A stretch of 64,000 nucleotides of DNA, taken from positions 3,528,307 to 3,592,306 of the forward strand of contig CM056724.1 in assembly GCA_029844215.1 (NCBI GenBank), written 5' to 3'. Source of the DNA: Przewalskia tangutica (lineage: Eukaryota; Streptophyta; Magnoliopsida; Solanales; Solanaceae). Positions 29,401 to 44,400 of the stretch are shown here, piece after piece (the stretch's first letter is position 1; the number at the start of each line of letters is the position of its first letter). Below the pieces are notes generated by a model. It was not told the origin of the DNA, made no database searches, and was given only the letters and a program-made list of their open reading frames with translations. The position numbers and the translations under genes are program-made.

Positions 29401-32400
29401 AAGATAGTAGCCAAAATTATGGAAAGTAAGAAACATCAAAGTAGAAAAAATAATTTCATTGGTTAGGTACTCTATCTCTTCAATGCCAGTTCACCCTTAA
29501 TCCGAGAAGCAACTGCATGCGTCTTGGAACTACGTATTTAAACAGAAATGATAGGAATGCCTTCAAAAGAAAACAACTGGCCTTCTATAATTTCTTTACA
29601 TTTTAGGACAACCAATTATATTTATTTAACCTTCAGTGGCCCTAGTTTTAAGATTTTCTTCCTTTTTCCCCCAATATTCAGATTGGACCAGCTTATATCA
29701 AGTGTGGAAACATCACCACCTGAGCAGCTACCAGTGTGGAAACATCACCACCTGAGCGGCTACCAAATGAATTATTCCATGAAAAGAAAATGGGCAAGAA
29801 TAGTATTACAACATCTAGTTTGTGAATGAGGCACAATAAAGGAGCTCACAAGAAAGTTGAGGAAGGTCTGTAAGCAAGTGAAGTAACAAAATGGCATGTA
29901 AATAAGCTCAAGAAACCAAGCATGTTAGCAGAGAAATCTACTCTTGTAGCAGAGTTATGCTCTTGAAACAACAATGTATGTCAACGATTCACAAAACGTT
30001 ATATGGGCCAGGTAATTTGGCCCTTAGTAAGGCTTTCAAAGTTATGATAAAACAGTACCGCTTCAGATAACACAGTTGTAGTAAATGAAGTCAAATCGTT
30101 TCATGATGTCAAAGGTAGAAACATGAAAAATTTATGGATCAGTACTGGTAAAAGCAAAAACTGGATGCTGTGTCCAGTGGAACACTTTTTCGGAGTTTTG
30201 GAAGGGGCGTAGCATAGCATATTTCCTGGCCAAGATGAGGATTATATTATTCTCAGAATTGACCACAACTTGTCCAAAAGAACTAATTTGGAAGAGATAT
30301 CTTAACAGGACTTCATCCAAATGAAATAGAATTATGCAGCTAATAGCAAATAATTCCATCTTTGTCAAAGAGAATTTCGAAGCAGCCCTTTCTGATTTCC
30401 CCTCAGCTTTCAGACCAATTTCTTGGATGTGTCGCCATTTCCCTTCACGATATTATGGTTAAAGTAAAGTCCAACACTAAATAAATAGTCATGGAAAAAG
30501 TTTATTGAACTGATCAGGAAACACAAGCTGATAACTCTAAATACAGGGGGGAACTACCAAACCAAGCTGAAACAGGTATACCTTTGGCTCACATGCAACA
30601 ATATACTGACAAAGCAATCCTTTATCTTTGACCATTGCATCCCCCAGAAAATCAGCAAGCCGTTTAGCTGTGGTTACTGCACATGACTTTTGCTCACCAT
30701 AATCGGCTAGGGACTTACTCATTGTGCTTGATTCAGATATATATCCAAGCAACTCACTGTCTGCAATATCTTGGCCTTGATTCTGGAGAAAAAGTATACT
30801 TATAACTGCCACTATAATAAATTTTGACAAATGCCACTTTTGATTGCATTTGCATAAGTTGTAATTATACATTGCATGCTTAAAATTAAGAACATCACAG
30901 CAGTTTGCTTAAATAAATCTTCACTTACATCAAGCAGGTCAAGCCACCGGTCTGCCACAGCAGCTACTGCTGAATAGCATTCCTCTAAGGTTGATCCATG
31001 GAGGAACTTATCAAAAAGCTCAGCCTGCAAATATGTATTCACCCAAGAATCAATTTGTATGACAACATAAAATAGATAAAATAAGTAACCACCAAAATTT
31101 TCTGTTTATCAGATGTTGGATCCTCATTGACCATACTATATAAGATTGAGTTGAATGGGCAATAGTAGCTTTGATAATCAAATTATGATAAGCGATGGAA
31201 TACCAAAGAGAAAATCTCACAGGATTAGAGCTGTATAAAAGGGTCTTCAAGATTGAATTAGTTGTTTAGAGGCAAGAGTGTGGCTACAACTCTCACACGG
31301 TACAGTAAAGTATAATCAAATAGAAAAGGATAAACTTTTAACCAGTTCATAATATGCCAACTAGATATAATGGCAAGAGTAGCAGCTTCTTTTGTCCACA
31401 ATAAAATATGAGCAACAGTAATGATGAAATGATCTTAACTTCCTCACTCGTTATTATATAGTATTCATACCCAACTTTGTTTTAAATGGAGAATTCAAAA
31501 AAATTGTGCATTATACGACATTCATTGTGCATCCAAAATAACCAGATGTTCTTTTCTCAGTCATTACTAGGACCAACTTAAAGGTTGCAAGTGAAGCAAG
31601 ATGCAACAACTCAAGTCAGGACCAAAACCACCAAAGAAGCAAACATCTATTTACAGATGACAGACAGAAATTATCAATTTACGAGATGCACACCATGTCA
31701 ATCTTCCATGATAAACCAAAAACAAAAGGGGGAAAAACAGAAGTATCTTCCACATCAGGCTCTCTCAAAACTCTCCCAAATAATTCTCACCAGTTCAGAT
31801 CAGCCAGTAAATCCATCTAATACTAAGCAATGGAAGGCCAATGCCAAAGGATATTAACCTACAAGGCAATGTGAAAGAATCACATGATTTTAGATGTATT
31901 CAACCAGCAGACATGAATTTTTAGTACAGTAGAAAGAATGCATCTTATATTCCCAGATAATCTAACTCGCATCCTAATTAAGCCAAACTAGTTCTCTTTC
32001 AATTACTTTTCTCAACAACTAAAGTCACTGATTTAGCCAGCTTTGTATAACTTAGGACTTCTATACAAGAGATCGGGAAGTAGAATCCCTTCTGTGCCTA
32101 GAATAGAAAATCCAACAAAAGACGTAATAAGATTTGTCATAACAACATATTAAGTCAATTATGGAAGGAAATACATTGGTGGTACACATAATATCTACTG
32201 GAAGCTGATATAGACCAGGGTCAAGTTTAATATGCACTACTCCAAATCAAGATAACCACATGTTACCCCTACAAATGTGTACCATAAACGTCATTCAGAA
32301 AACAGTACACTAGTATGGGATTCCATAAGTTGAATTACCAAGATATATGTCTCATAAACTGTTACAAAACACCTTGCATAAGAGTAACTGGGCAATGAAA

Positions 32401-35400
32401 GGCACAACGTAGTAATCTGCATATTACTACTCCATTAATCCATTTTTCCAAACACTGAACAATGATCGTTGACCAATTTTATATCTTAAAGTTCCTCTGA
32501 GTTTCAGAAAGAAAAAAACCACACCTTGGATGAGGTTTTTTTCAAATATACTAGTGGTATCATTTAAAGATGTCCACTCCAAGTGTTCTGCATCTTAAAA
32601 ACAGGAACAAATTGTTGTCCCCTTATTTCCTCACACTGAAATAGTTAGCATTGCTCTAGATCACAAATCTATTAGGTTTTAATATATATAGTAAAAGGTC
32701 TTAGAATTTGACAGATACAACAACAACATACCCAGTAAAATCCCACAACGTGGGGTCTGGGGAGGGTAGAGTGTAAACAGATCTTACCTCTACCTTGGTA
32801 GGTAGAGCGTCTGTTTCCGCAAGACCCTCGGCTCGGGATAAGCAAAACAGAAGCAAAAACAGAGAACTGAAAATAGAAAAAAGGTCAGACCCAGTCCAAA
32901 AACCTAAAGATTTAAAGCAATAAGGCAGTAAGGAAATGTTGATAGCAAACTCGAATAGCACATCCTGAAAAGGAAGCAAATAAGCATGCAGATAAATGAA
33001 ATAAATCAAGTACATTACAGAGCGTATAGCATGAGAAATATGACTACAGAAGACTATAAAGCAACACTACACCTATTCGTATGATATGCTAGGTATGCCT
33101 ATAGTACTAATCCCACACCTACCCGATTGTGAGTGTCAGTAGGACTACGCTCAATTACCTAGTACCTTTCTACCCTAATTTGTGCCCTCCACAACCCCCT
33201 ATCTAAGGTCATTACATCAGTAAGTCTCGTCTGCTCCGTATCCCATCTAATCACCTCTCACCAATATTTATTCGGTCTGCCTCTACCCCTCTTGAAACCG
33301 TCTATAGCCAATCTCTCACACCTCCACACTGGGGCATTCGTGTCTCTCCTCCGCACATGCCCAAATCATCTCAATCTCGCTTCCCGCATATTATCCTCTA
33401 CCGATGTCACTCCCATTCTGCCCCGGATATCTTCATTTCTAATTCTATCCTTCCTCTTATGCACACATTCATCTTAGCATCCTCATCTCTGTCACGCTCA
33501 TCCTTTGGGTGTGCGACGTCTTGACTGGCCAACACTCTGTCTCATACAACATAGTTGGTCTAACCACCACCCTATAAAACTTGCCTTTTAGCTTTTGTGG
33601 CACCTTTTTGTCGCACCAGACTCTAGACGCAAGCCTCTATTTCATCCAACATGCCTCAATATGATGTGTGACATCATCATCAATCTCTTCCTTCCTTGAA
33701 TAATAGACCCGAGGTACTTGAAGCTTTCTTGCTTTCTTGTTTCGGGATGACCTGATTCTCAAGCCTCACTTCCACGCCTGTCTCACAGTCGCTCTCGTCG
33801 CTGAACTTGTACTCCAAGTATTTTGTCTTAGTCCTACTCAGCCTGAACTCTTTAGACTCCAGGGTCTGTCTCCAAACCTCCAGCTTGTCGTTCACCCCGC
33901 TACGAGTCTCATCAATCAGGACTATGTCGTCTGCGAATAACATACATCATGACACCTCCCTTTGGATTTGTCACGTCAGTCCATCCATGACCAGGGCAAA
34001 TAAGAATGGGCTAAGAGTTGATCCCTGGTGTAGCCCCATCATCATATGAAAGTGCTCTGAGTCTCCTCCTATTGTATGTACCCTAGTCTTAGCTCCATCA
34101 TACATATCCTTGATGGACACATGAAGGTCAGATGTTGGTCTTTCTTTTGTACAACAATTAGTGACAAGTGAATGGACACAGAGTAACCAGAGGAAACGAT
34201 TTCAGAAAGTACACAACAACTACACCTCAATCCAAACAAGTTGGATATATAGACGTTGATTGGGCAGGATCGCCTTCTGATAGACGTTATACATCCAGAT
34301 ATTGTGTTTTAGGAGCTAATTTGGTGTCCTCGAAGAGTAAGAAACAGAGTGGTGTTGCTCGATCGAGTGCGGAATCAGAATATCGAGCAATGGTTGTAGT
34401 AACTTGTGAGCTAGTTTGGATTAACCAGTTGCTCAGAGAGTTGAAATTTGGAAAAATCAGTCCAATGGAACTTGTGTGTGATAACCGAGTGGCCCATCAT
34501 ACTGCATCAAATCCAGTATTTCATGAGGACTAACCACATTAAGATTGATTGTCACTTTGTCAGAGAAAAAAATACTCTCCGGGGTTATTGCTACAAAATT
34601 TGTGAATTCGACTGATTAGTTGCAGATATTTTCACCAAGTCCCCTATTGGTCCTCGTATACATCTGTAACAAGCTCGGTATATATGACTTGTATGCACCA
34701 GCTTGAGGGAGTGTTAGAATAGGAATAGGATTTGTAAATAGTATTCTACCTGGAAAAGGATTGTAAATTAGTGTCTATAAATAGGGCTCAGTGTAATAAT
34801 GTAGATACGAATTTCAATAATATTTTTCTCCTTTATTTCTCACAGTACACAGCAACAACAACTACGCCTCAATCCCAAACAAGTTGGGATCAACTTTATG
34901 AATCCTCCCGGACCATGTCTCTCAGAAAGTATATCTCATTTACTTGCAAGAAAATAATAAATTGGGTATTCAACCAATGAAGTGAGTACCTGGAAAACTT
35001 TGATGAGCTTTAGCTCACCTCTACGTTTAATCTCAAAACCTTTAAGCTCAGCAAGCGTACCATCGTCATTGAAAACTGCATAGCGCTTCTTAATTAGAAT
35101 ACCTTCTTCCTTGGAAGCGGGAATAATCATTGCCTACTTGCAAGAAAAATTAAAAGGATAATCAGCATAGTTATCGTGCCATATTAAACAGCACAAAGTT
35201 CCAAAAAGGGATGACACAACGAACACTGAAGTTTGCTTAAGGATGTGTGTTAGGTGTTTGTGCTTCACCTTATATGGTCCATCCACTTCAAACTCAATTG
35301 AGCATTCACTGTGTGTTATATACGTCTTATTGATGGGGTCCTTGAGCGTCTGAAAATGGAAGAGGAAAACAGTTTCTTTTAAGAAGTAGACAACAGTGTT

Positions 35401-38400
35401 TCTAGTTTATTTATGGTTACAATAATAGATTAATAGTCATGCAAACCCCATCTGAAAGTGAAACAAGCAGAGTACAGGACCAGTGTCCCCTCCAACCTGG
35501 TACTGATCATTGGTGTTGTTTCTTGCCACGTCAACATTCAGCATGACACAAGGATAGGAGATCGTCAGCTTCTTCTTTGGATCTCTGAAATATACATCCA
35601 TAATCATCATGATATCCAGTATAACAGCAGAAAAAAATACCATTCTTAATATAAAGGACAAACCTCTACAAAACAGAAATCATTCCAGAAAATAAATATT
35701 TACGCAGTACAGATTACAATAGAAGAAAGGGCAAAAGCAACGCATCTTAAGAACCAAATCATACTTTGTCTTGAAGGTATAATTCTCGGGGAACGAGCCT
35801 GGTAAACAACACCAAATACCATCTGTGTCTAATTCGAGGGGTTTTCCAATTTTTTCAACCAATAATCGAGCATTCTGAATGATTTTTGCACCAGTATATG
35901 TAACAACTCCAGCCATCTCCATTGAGTACCACCTTGCACCCCTGAAGGAGGGAAAAAGAAACTTTGTAGTTACACTGCCTGAAGACATATATTGCTACAT
36001 AGAACAGTACAGGACAGTGTACTGGGAAACAGTGAAAGCAAATAAACATACTTGCGCATGACATAACCATAAAAGGAGTTTAAAATGCATTTGTGAGCCA
36101 GCTGCAATGAATCATACACAACTACCATGTCCTGTGAAAATCAATGAAAATGTAGATCGATTAGTGACATATAGCATTCTCTCTACTTATCAAATCCAGA
36201 GTTAAAACAACAAAGACACATTAAAAAGGCACCTGTGCTTCTTGAATCTTTATGGAATTACCACTAGCCTTTGCTTCAGACAGCTTGCCCTTCCAAACTT
36301 TATTAAGCCCTTTATATTCATACCTCCTATCTCGGAAACTTTTAACAGAAAGCAAAAATTCATATGAGCAAACTTGGGAACAACTGAAAAGCTCCAAACT
36401 GATACTGTTGACATAGTACAGCAATTAAGAATACTAGAGATAAACAAACGATACATAAGCTTGTCTTACCTCCGTACGGTATCAACATAAAAAGGATTTT
36501 CTCGCATGCAGATCCCTGCTTCTCGAACTTCTGTGACCGGCTTTTCAAGAACTCTTTTATATGCCTTGGAAATAAATAAAAGGGGACTATTCAATTAACC
36601 TAGAAAAAGAAGTTAAAGGAAGATGGCATAGCAACGTTAGCAAATTACCTTTTGACAGTATTTCTTTAAACGGTCCTTGAGCTTTATTTGTTGTTCTGCT
36701 TTAGGCAAATCAAGAAAAGACTTTGATCGTTGACCATCTCCTACCTCAACAAGTTCAGACTCGAGTTGCCTCTTTATGTGGTAATAATCACTGATGTTTG
36801 GTATAAACAAAATTTCAAGTTTCGGTAGCAATCCATCTAAAGTTGCCATTTTGTACTATATGACTAGAAAATATACCTTCTTTTTGCCATGTACATTTCA
36901 CCACGCCAAACCCATTCCATCTTCCGGAGACACTTTTTGCCAGGACGATTAAAATCGCATGCAGTGCATATCTCATCTGAAACTATTGATGGTGGCTGAT
37001 GGAATCATGTAACTAAAGTTAATTTCAAAAGGCTACCAAATATAAAATGAACGCTGCATACACAATAAATAAATAATCCCCCAATATCAAGCTCCTCATC
37101 AATTAGGGGAGACAAAGTAATAATCAGTATGTGTGAGCTGTTCAGCACATCATGTTTTGAATGTCAATTGGGAGTCAGCCATAAAAGATCCACATAAAGC
37201 CCATTGCAAGCATCTAAAAATGTCTGCCGCGTTGTTTTATTGTTACTCTTAGGCTGCCTCTTCAATCGGTTTCTTGAAATGACACAATACAATATATTGA
37301 TGATACTCGTAAGATAAAATTATTATTTTTTCTCAGGTGAACAATTAATAGAATTATAATTTATTTATTAATGGCCACGCCCTAGAGGAAGCGCTTAAAC
37401 TGCAGCAAAGTGAACCAATATTCACAGCATGGACTTCCAGGACAATGGATAAGTATAATTCGAGGGTAAAGCAGTTGAAGAATTAGAAATAGCATTCTAG
37501 TCCCTCCAGATATGATTGGTTTTGTTGTTAAGTATGCCCTAGAATCTACTATTCAATTGATTCCCAATCTTCTAACTTGTCTCCGATTGAAACTTCTATA
37601 ACTTATACCTTCTTCAGCCTTGTCTCCCCTAGAAACTCTCAAGGCCGGATAATCATATTCTTAAGATTACCTCTGTACATTCCTTGTCTGGTGACGCCCA
37701 TAGAAATTCATCTTCTAATGATTACCATGTGAGATTATCTTCATCCCGAGATTGTTCAAAATATCAAGCTTTATGCAGGTCCTTTAGACAAGGTAGTGTG
37801 CAATGACTATACCCAGTTACAAGAAGTCAATTGCCAACGGATCAACCTGCTGACTTTAAAGCAGAATGCAACAAGAAAAAGTAACAGGTTTAAAAGTCAC
37901 ACAAGATAGGCAGAGAACAAAACCCCACAACTCTTCAACATCTAGCATTGTGTATTACTAGTCTTTAATTGTTCTTTCCTCATGTAAGGAATAGATCTTG
38001 GACCTAACTCAACCCCAAAAGCTAGCTTATGAGGGGAGGATTGCTCAAGTCCATATAAAGAGACCAAGTCCCCCATCCCTAGTCGATGTGGGAGAATTCA
38101 ACACACACCGCATGCCCAGACAGCGTGGACAATATAAAATGGGGGCCCAACATCGGTGAAACAAAGAATTGGGATGGATCCGGCTCTAATATCATGTAAA
38201 GAAATGGATCTTGGGCCTAACTCAACCCCAAAAGCTAGCACATGAGGGGAGGATTGCCCAAGTCCATATAAGGAGACCACTTATCTCTTAAACAACCGAT
38301 GTGGTACTCTTCAACACCCCACCTCACGCTCAGGGCTGAGGGCTGGACATCTGGTGCGTGAGCAATTTAATATGGGGGTCCAACTTCGGAAAACAATAAT

Positions 38401-41400
38401 TGGGATGGGTCTTGCTCTGATACCATGTAATGTAAAGAATAAATTTTGGGTCTAACTCAATCCCAAAAGTTAACTTATGAGGGTAGGATTGCCCAAGTCC
38501 ATATAAAGAGACCAAGTCCCCCATCCCTAGCCGATGTGGGAGAATTCAACATCTCACTCCCCAATTTTTAACTATCTATTCCCGCCGATAGAATCTAGAT
38601 TGAATATTTGAAGGGGAGTCTTGGAGTAACTAGTAAGGTAGCTGCCATGTGAAAGGTCATGGGTTCAAGCCATGGAAACAACCTCTTGCGGAAATATGAG
38701 GTAAGGCTGCGTACAATAGACACTTGTGGTCCGGCCCCTTCACTGGACCCCGCGCATGGCGGGAGTTTAGTGCACCGAGCTGCCCTTTTTTCTGTTCCAC
38801 ATCAGCATAGTTAACTATGCACACATAATACTGCTTTAATAGTCAAAATATTGTGCTACCTTTCTCTTTGCGTCCAGACAAATGAAGATGTTGAAAGATA
38901 TATTTGTCTTGTTGTTTGGTAAGTAGTGAACAAGTTGTTAAAAACTACTCTCTCATCTGAATTGACAGCCAACCTCCCTTTGGGACATTTTTAAGAGATG
39001 TCCACTTCGCTAAAGCAAAATTCTAGCATACACTTGCAGAGGAAAACATTGACCAGCCTACTTTACCCTAGTCTATTAACGGTTTACCTTATGAATTTCC
39101 TAATATACAAAAAATTAACTTGTCGGCCCATGATTTCTTCCATATAAAACAGAAAATGGATATTCAATTCCTCTAAACTATTCAGAACAGGTAAAAGAAT
39201 ACATTCGATCTGGGAAGAAAGGGTAACAAAACCCATACACACTAACATGCCAGAGAACATTCTTCAAGAAATGGACTACGAAAGCAGACATACCTGAAGC
39301 CTATTTGTAAGTATGATGTTTGGATACATGGCAGCTACATCAAGATGATATATGAGGGGGCATTCTTCCATTAAAGGATTATCTCGCAATCTCATTAGCT
39401 GCAAACAAATGGTTAAGATGGTCAGAGAGGAGACAAAGATTCTGCATACATCTAAAGAATTTTCTCAGACTATTAAGTTACGCGATAAGAAAGGAAGTCT
39501 GAGTAAGAGGAAATGACAAGGAAATGAGAAACTTCGACGACAATAAATCCCGCTCATGTCGGATATGGCCATGTGTGGTGGCAGAATACTTGTCAAATCT
39601 CTCTCATGTGACAGATGAATGCCTCTAATCATCCGAAAATATTACAAATCGAAAATGAAGGACGCACTACCTTTTCCACTATGGCATTCTTCACTTCATC
39701 ATAATTTACGACAGATTCCAAGTCCATCTTCCCCTCAACCTCAATAGCATACTGCAGATCTCTGTCAAGGTTGTTGATCAGTAGCTGGAGTGTTGAGAAA
39801 CTTAATGTCAGTAATAATACAATGGAATAGAAGAGCCTACAAAAATATCAAAAGCTAACTATAATAGACACCAAAGATTTTAGAAAGCAAGTCGCTAAAC
39901 AATTTAGGATGTAATTATTGTACACAAGAACAAGACAGCCAGCTAACAAAAATGGATACTTCACAGTGAAGAGTTACTACACTCTTCAACAGCAGCAAGC
40001 AGAGAACTGAGAGTTCAATTGACCTTGGAAAATGCTTCGGAGGACAAGAGCACCCCCTAAAGCAGTCTATTTTGGATGGATAGCTGCAAAAGAGGCTTGT
40101 CTAACTCAAGCTGTTCTTCAAAAAGAGGCCTATCTCTCTGCAATAGATGTTTCTTATGTGAAGCCTCGTTGGAAGCAAACAATCATCTTCTACTTCACTG
40201 TAAATTCTCCTGCCAGATATGGTCATTCATTCTTAACATTTTAGGAGTCAGCTGGGTGATGCCCCAGGATGTGAGAAGCCTTATATCTTGCTGGCAAAGA
40301 CAGGGGATTAAAAATGGAAGAAGAAGACTTGGAAGACTGCCCAATATGCATCATGTGGACGCTATGGTTGGATAGAGACAATAGATGCTTTGAAGGGAAG
40401 AAATTGCATCCATCCTTTGTAAGATATAGATGCTTACAAACACTATATGTATGGTGCAAGAGTAGTCCATTGGAAACCCCAACTCTCCTCTTGGAGTTTT
40501 TGGAGTATTTGATGCGTAACTATAGCTGTGAACTTGTTGATTTCTTTTGTACCTTTAAAGTATCTTCTCGGTACTAATCTTCAATAAAATACTTTACCTT
40601 ATAAAAAAAGGAATAATACAGGCATACAGCCAACTCTTGAGTAGTTGATAGCAAAGAGTTATGAGATATCTATTACTCCCTCCATCTGATTCTCTTTGAC
40701 CTACTTTCTGCTTTAGTTTATCCCCAAACAAGACCTCTTCCCTTAAATGGCAAAATTCGTAATTCGAAGTAGTCAGATTAGCATAGTCAAATTAGTCCCA
40801 AAAAAATAGTCAAATTAACTATGCTCCCTATTAATCCAAATTCTATCAGAGAATTTATACCTTTTTCATATTTTCCAACCACTATTTTGACAAATACACT
40901 AAAACAATCAACTCCTGAGCTCCATGAAAGGCGACCAAGATCATAGAAGTTGGGATGAAAAAGAACATCTAAGAGGTATTCATAGTTTTAAATCAAATAT
41001 TTATAGGGGTAAGAGACAACCTACGTATAAAATCTAATGAATGAGGGACTAACACAAAACTTAACACTTAACACTACCTCTAATATTCTAACAGATAACA
41101 ATTCACATTGAGCACTAAAAAAATAGGACGACTATGAACAAAAGATATTTTTGCCAAACGAAGATTTCCAGAAAAAAGGACGAAGCTTTTTAAAACATAT
41201 TCCAAAGTAAGAAGCACGTGCAGTACTACCGCACACCACCACCGACAGCCATCACACACATCCGCCACTAACCACTATTGCACAACCACCACCATCAGGC
41301 AACTCCACCAACCACCACCACCATCAGGCAACTCCACCAACCACCACCACCATCAGGCAACTCCACCAACCACCACCACCATCAGCCACCATCACCACCA

Positions 41401-44400
41401 GCCAACAACCAACCAACACAAGATACCACCACCGCTAGCTTTTAGCGCGTACTTCATCAAACACAATTTTTACAACGCAATATAAATTAAGATTTTCTCT
41501 ATTATTTTGTGAATAGAATATTCAATAGTTATTTATTAAAATTTCATATCTATTAATTTTAAAATAAAGATAAATTATACACATTTATATACTGAGAAAA
41601 ACATTCTTAATTATTCAGTGTTTAGATTTAGCGGATGTTATGTATGTATTAAGATTCACAAATCTTAATCTTAAAGAAACAACAAACAGTACCTTAGACT
41701 ACTCTACCTGTTATCTTAAAGTTGTATTCTTAGTTTCATTTACAATAAAGCTCTACAAACACATTTCTTTACTGAAACTACCTAGGCAATAGTGCCCAAG
41801 CTAATGTTAGTTCAACTTCAATTTAGAGTAGTAATCTGATAGACCGGATGGAACTATCTTCACCGGATTATGAAATTTTGTTACGTTTGTAATGAGACAG
41901 TTGGATACCAAATATATTTTCCCTTCAATGTCAATTATTCATGAGAATATGATCAACAGACATCCATGTATTCAGCCAAACTTTCATGCTTAGTCAAAAA
42001 AGTTTATAGTGCTATCAACTAGATGGTTTGAGGAGAAACAAGTCTTCTACTCCCTTTGTCCCAAAAATAGATTACCTACTTCATTTCATGGAGATTTAAC
42101 AGAAATAATCTTAGATAAATTGTTATAAGTGATTATAGTAATAGTTTGAAATGGTGAAAAAGTAGAGTAACTAGTAGAAAATAATTCATAAAGTAGATTA
42201 GCATAAATTCGTCTAATTTGGAAGAAGAGAAAGCTTTATAAGGTTAACCTCATAGGCAGAGGGATCGAATTTAAAACTGGTTGGAATGTCAGATCTGAAT
42301 ACACCACTTTCTAGGCATTCCACATGGCCACCAATGTACGTCTCACTGTCAAGGAGTTGACTACCATAAAACTTCTCTGGATCAGACTGGTGCTTGTTTG
42401 GACAGATAACATTTGCCTTATAAGCCTGCACAAATGAGAAATGCAGAAGAAAAAAACGATAAAGCAGTTACCATACAGAAGAAAAGCGGAATGCATGAGT
42501 GGAGAACCAGAAAGAAAAAAGGAGCTTCTAAAGACACCTACCTGGACCATAAGAAGCATTTCACACAAAGTCCCACTTCCTTTGCGCAAGACTTCATCTG
42601 GTGGCATGGGTATTATGGTTGCAAGGGAGAAAATGAAGGGATGAACATAAGTCATATACAAGTAGTAAGTTGAAACAGCATCTGAAACAGAATATGAAGC
42701 CATCATCTGCAAAATCATTTAAACACACAAGAGTTGGGTTATCCAGACTGTATTTCTCCAGTGAATAAAGTGCAAAAGATGAAAAGACGACGAATGCAGT
42801 CCACATTTCCCCTTTTCTATAGGTTTCTCCTTTACCAGAGTAATCACTCATACACAAAAAGTTAGAAACTAAAATAACATTTGTACTCACTATGAAGAAC
42901 AATTCAGCAAATCACAGTTGTTTGAGGGGAGAATATAGTACTCCCTGTCTCAATTTATGTGTCGCCTTTTTCGGATTTCGAGAGTCAAGCTTCTTAATTT
43001 TGATCGACATAGAATCTTTAAGTTTTCTTAAATAAAACACACATATTAAAAACCATAAAAGATATTATACGTGGAAACAGCCTCTTGCAGAAATGTAGGG
43101 TAAGGTTGCGTACAATAGACCCTTGTGGTCTGGCCCTTCCCCGGACCCCGCCCATTGCGCAAGCTTAGTGCACCGGGTTGCCCTTTTTATAAAAGATATT
43201 ATATGTCACAACAATTAACAATTTAAAGTATATTTTTTTATCAGGTAAAAATATTTCATTTATAAACATGGCCACAAAACTGATCGTATACTAGGGGTAT
43301 ACCAAAAAATAAGGAATCTACACAACATGATTCTCCAAAAAATCCACCCATTCTTCTATACAACTAGGAACGTTATGGGTGCACCAAAAGAAAATAAGAG
43401 ACCGAAGGCTACTCCTCAACCGAGTAAAACTCTACTCTACCCCTCAAAAGCTCTCTTGTTTCTCTCTCTCCAAACCACCCACATCATCGCAAGAGGAACC
43501 ACGTTCTATGCCTTACGTTTTCTCCTCCTCCCGCTCCTCCAACAAAACATCTGATCTTTCACAGTTTTTGGCGTTGCCCAAGTTCCGAACCACCGAAGCA
43601 TATCCCACCATAACCTCATGGTAAAACCACAATGTAGAAGAAGATGATCTACGTCCTCGCCACAATTTAAAAAATTTAAAAGGCATATGAAAAAATTGTG
43701 GTCAAAGAAAAAAATCTTCACCAAATCACAGTTTTGGGGGGGGGGGGGGGGGATATTAAGCTTTTACCCAATTTATGTGTCGTAGTGGATTTCGAGGATC
43801 AAGCTTCTCAATTTTGATTGTGAATTTGGACATAGAATATTTAAGTTTTTGACATAAAATTTACATATTTAAAAACTACGTAAAAAATACTATAAGTCAC
43901 AACAATTAACTTTTTAAAATACTTATATGAAAAAAATTGGGATCTCATTTGACTCTCGAAATCCGAACACCGCCACATAAGTTGGGATGGAGAGAGTATT
44001 AGACGAAATGGAAATCAGGGCTACGCTAACACAGTTGTTGAATGAGCTCTGGCCTTGGCTGCTGATTCCATGGATGAATACTCCAAAAGAAATTGGTAAA
44101 ATCAAACAAGAAATTCATACTAGGAATCTACCAAGGTAATTCTTTCCATATTCTGGCTATGAATCTTAATAGTGTTACTAGAAGAGTGATGAGAAAGCGA
44201 ATAAAGACATTTGTAAGATTCCAAAATGCTTCTTTTAAGAATGAAGATTCCAAAATGCTTTTGAGAGTAGATAAATGGATCACAGCCCTCAAATCAGAGA
44301 AGGGAATTTAGCTACCACATCCAGTAAGAGACATTAATCCTCAAATTCTAGCATGTAATATGCAAAAGGGGGCAGAAATTACAAAGTAACAGTGATGACT

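Larger units (their letters stand above)
42939..43998. mobile_element. Two mariner/Stowaway-like MITE copies around nested insertions
   Basis: Left end TACTCCCTGTCTCAATTTATGTG at 42939 and right end CATAAGTTGGGATGGAGAGAGTA at 43998 are the typical inverted ends of Stowaway-like MITEs with TA targets. The 5' part of the MITE (CAATTTATGTGTCG...GGATTTCGAG...CAAGCTTCTTAATTTTGAT) occurs twice, at 42950 and 43760. Between lie a truncated Au SINE (43073-43190) and an L1 end (43205-43735). A 17-base G run is at 43736-43752. In intron 11. Confidence 0.65.
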
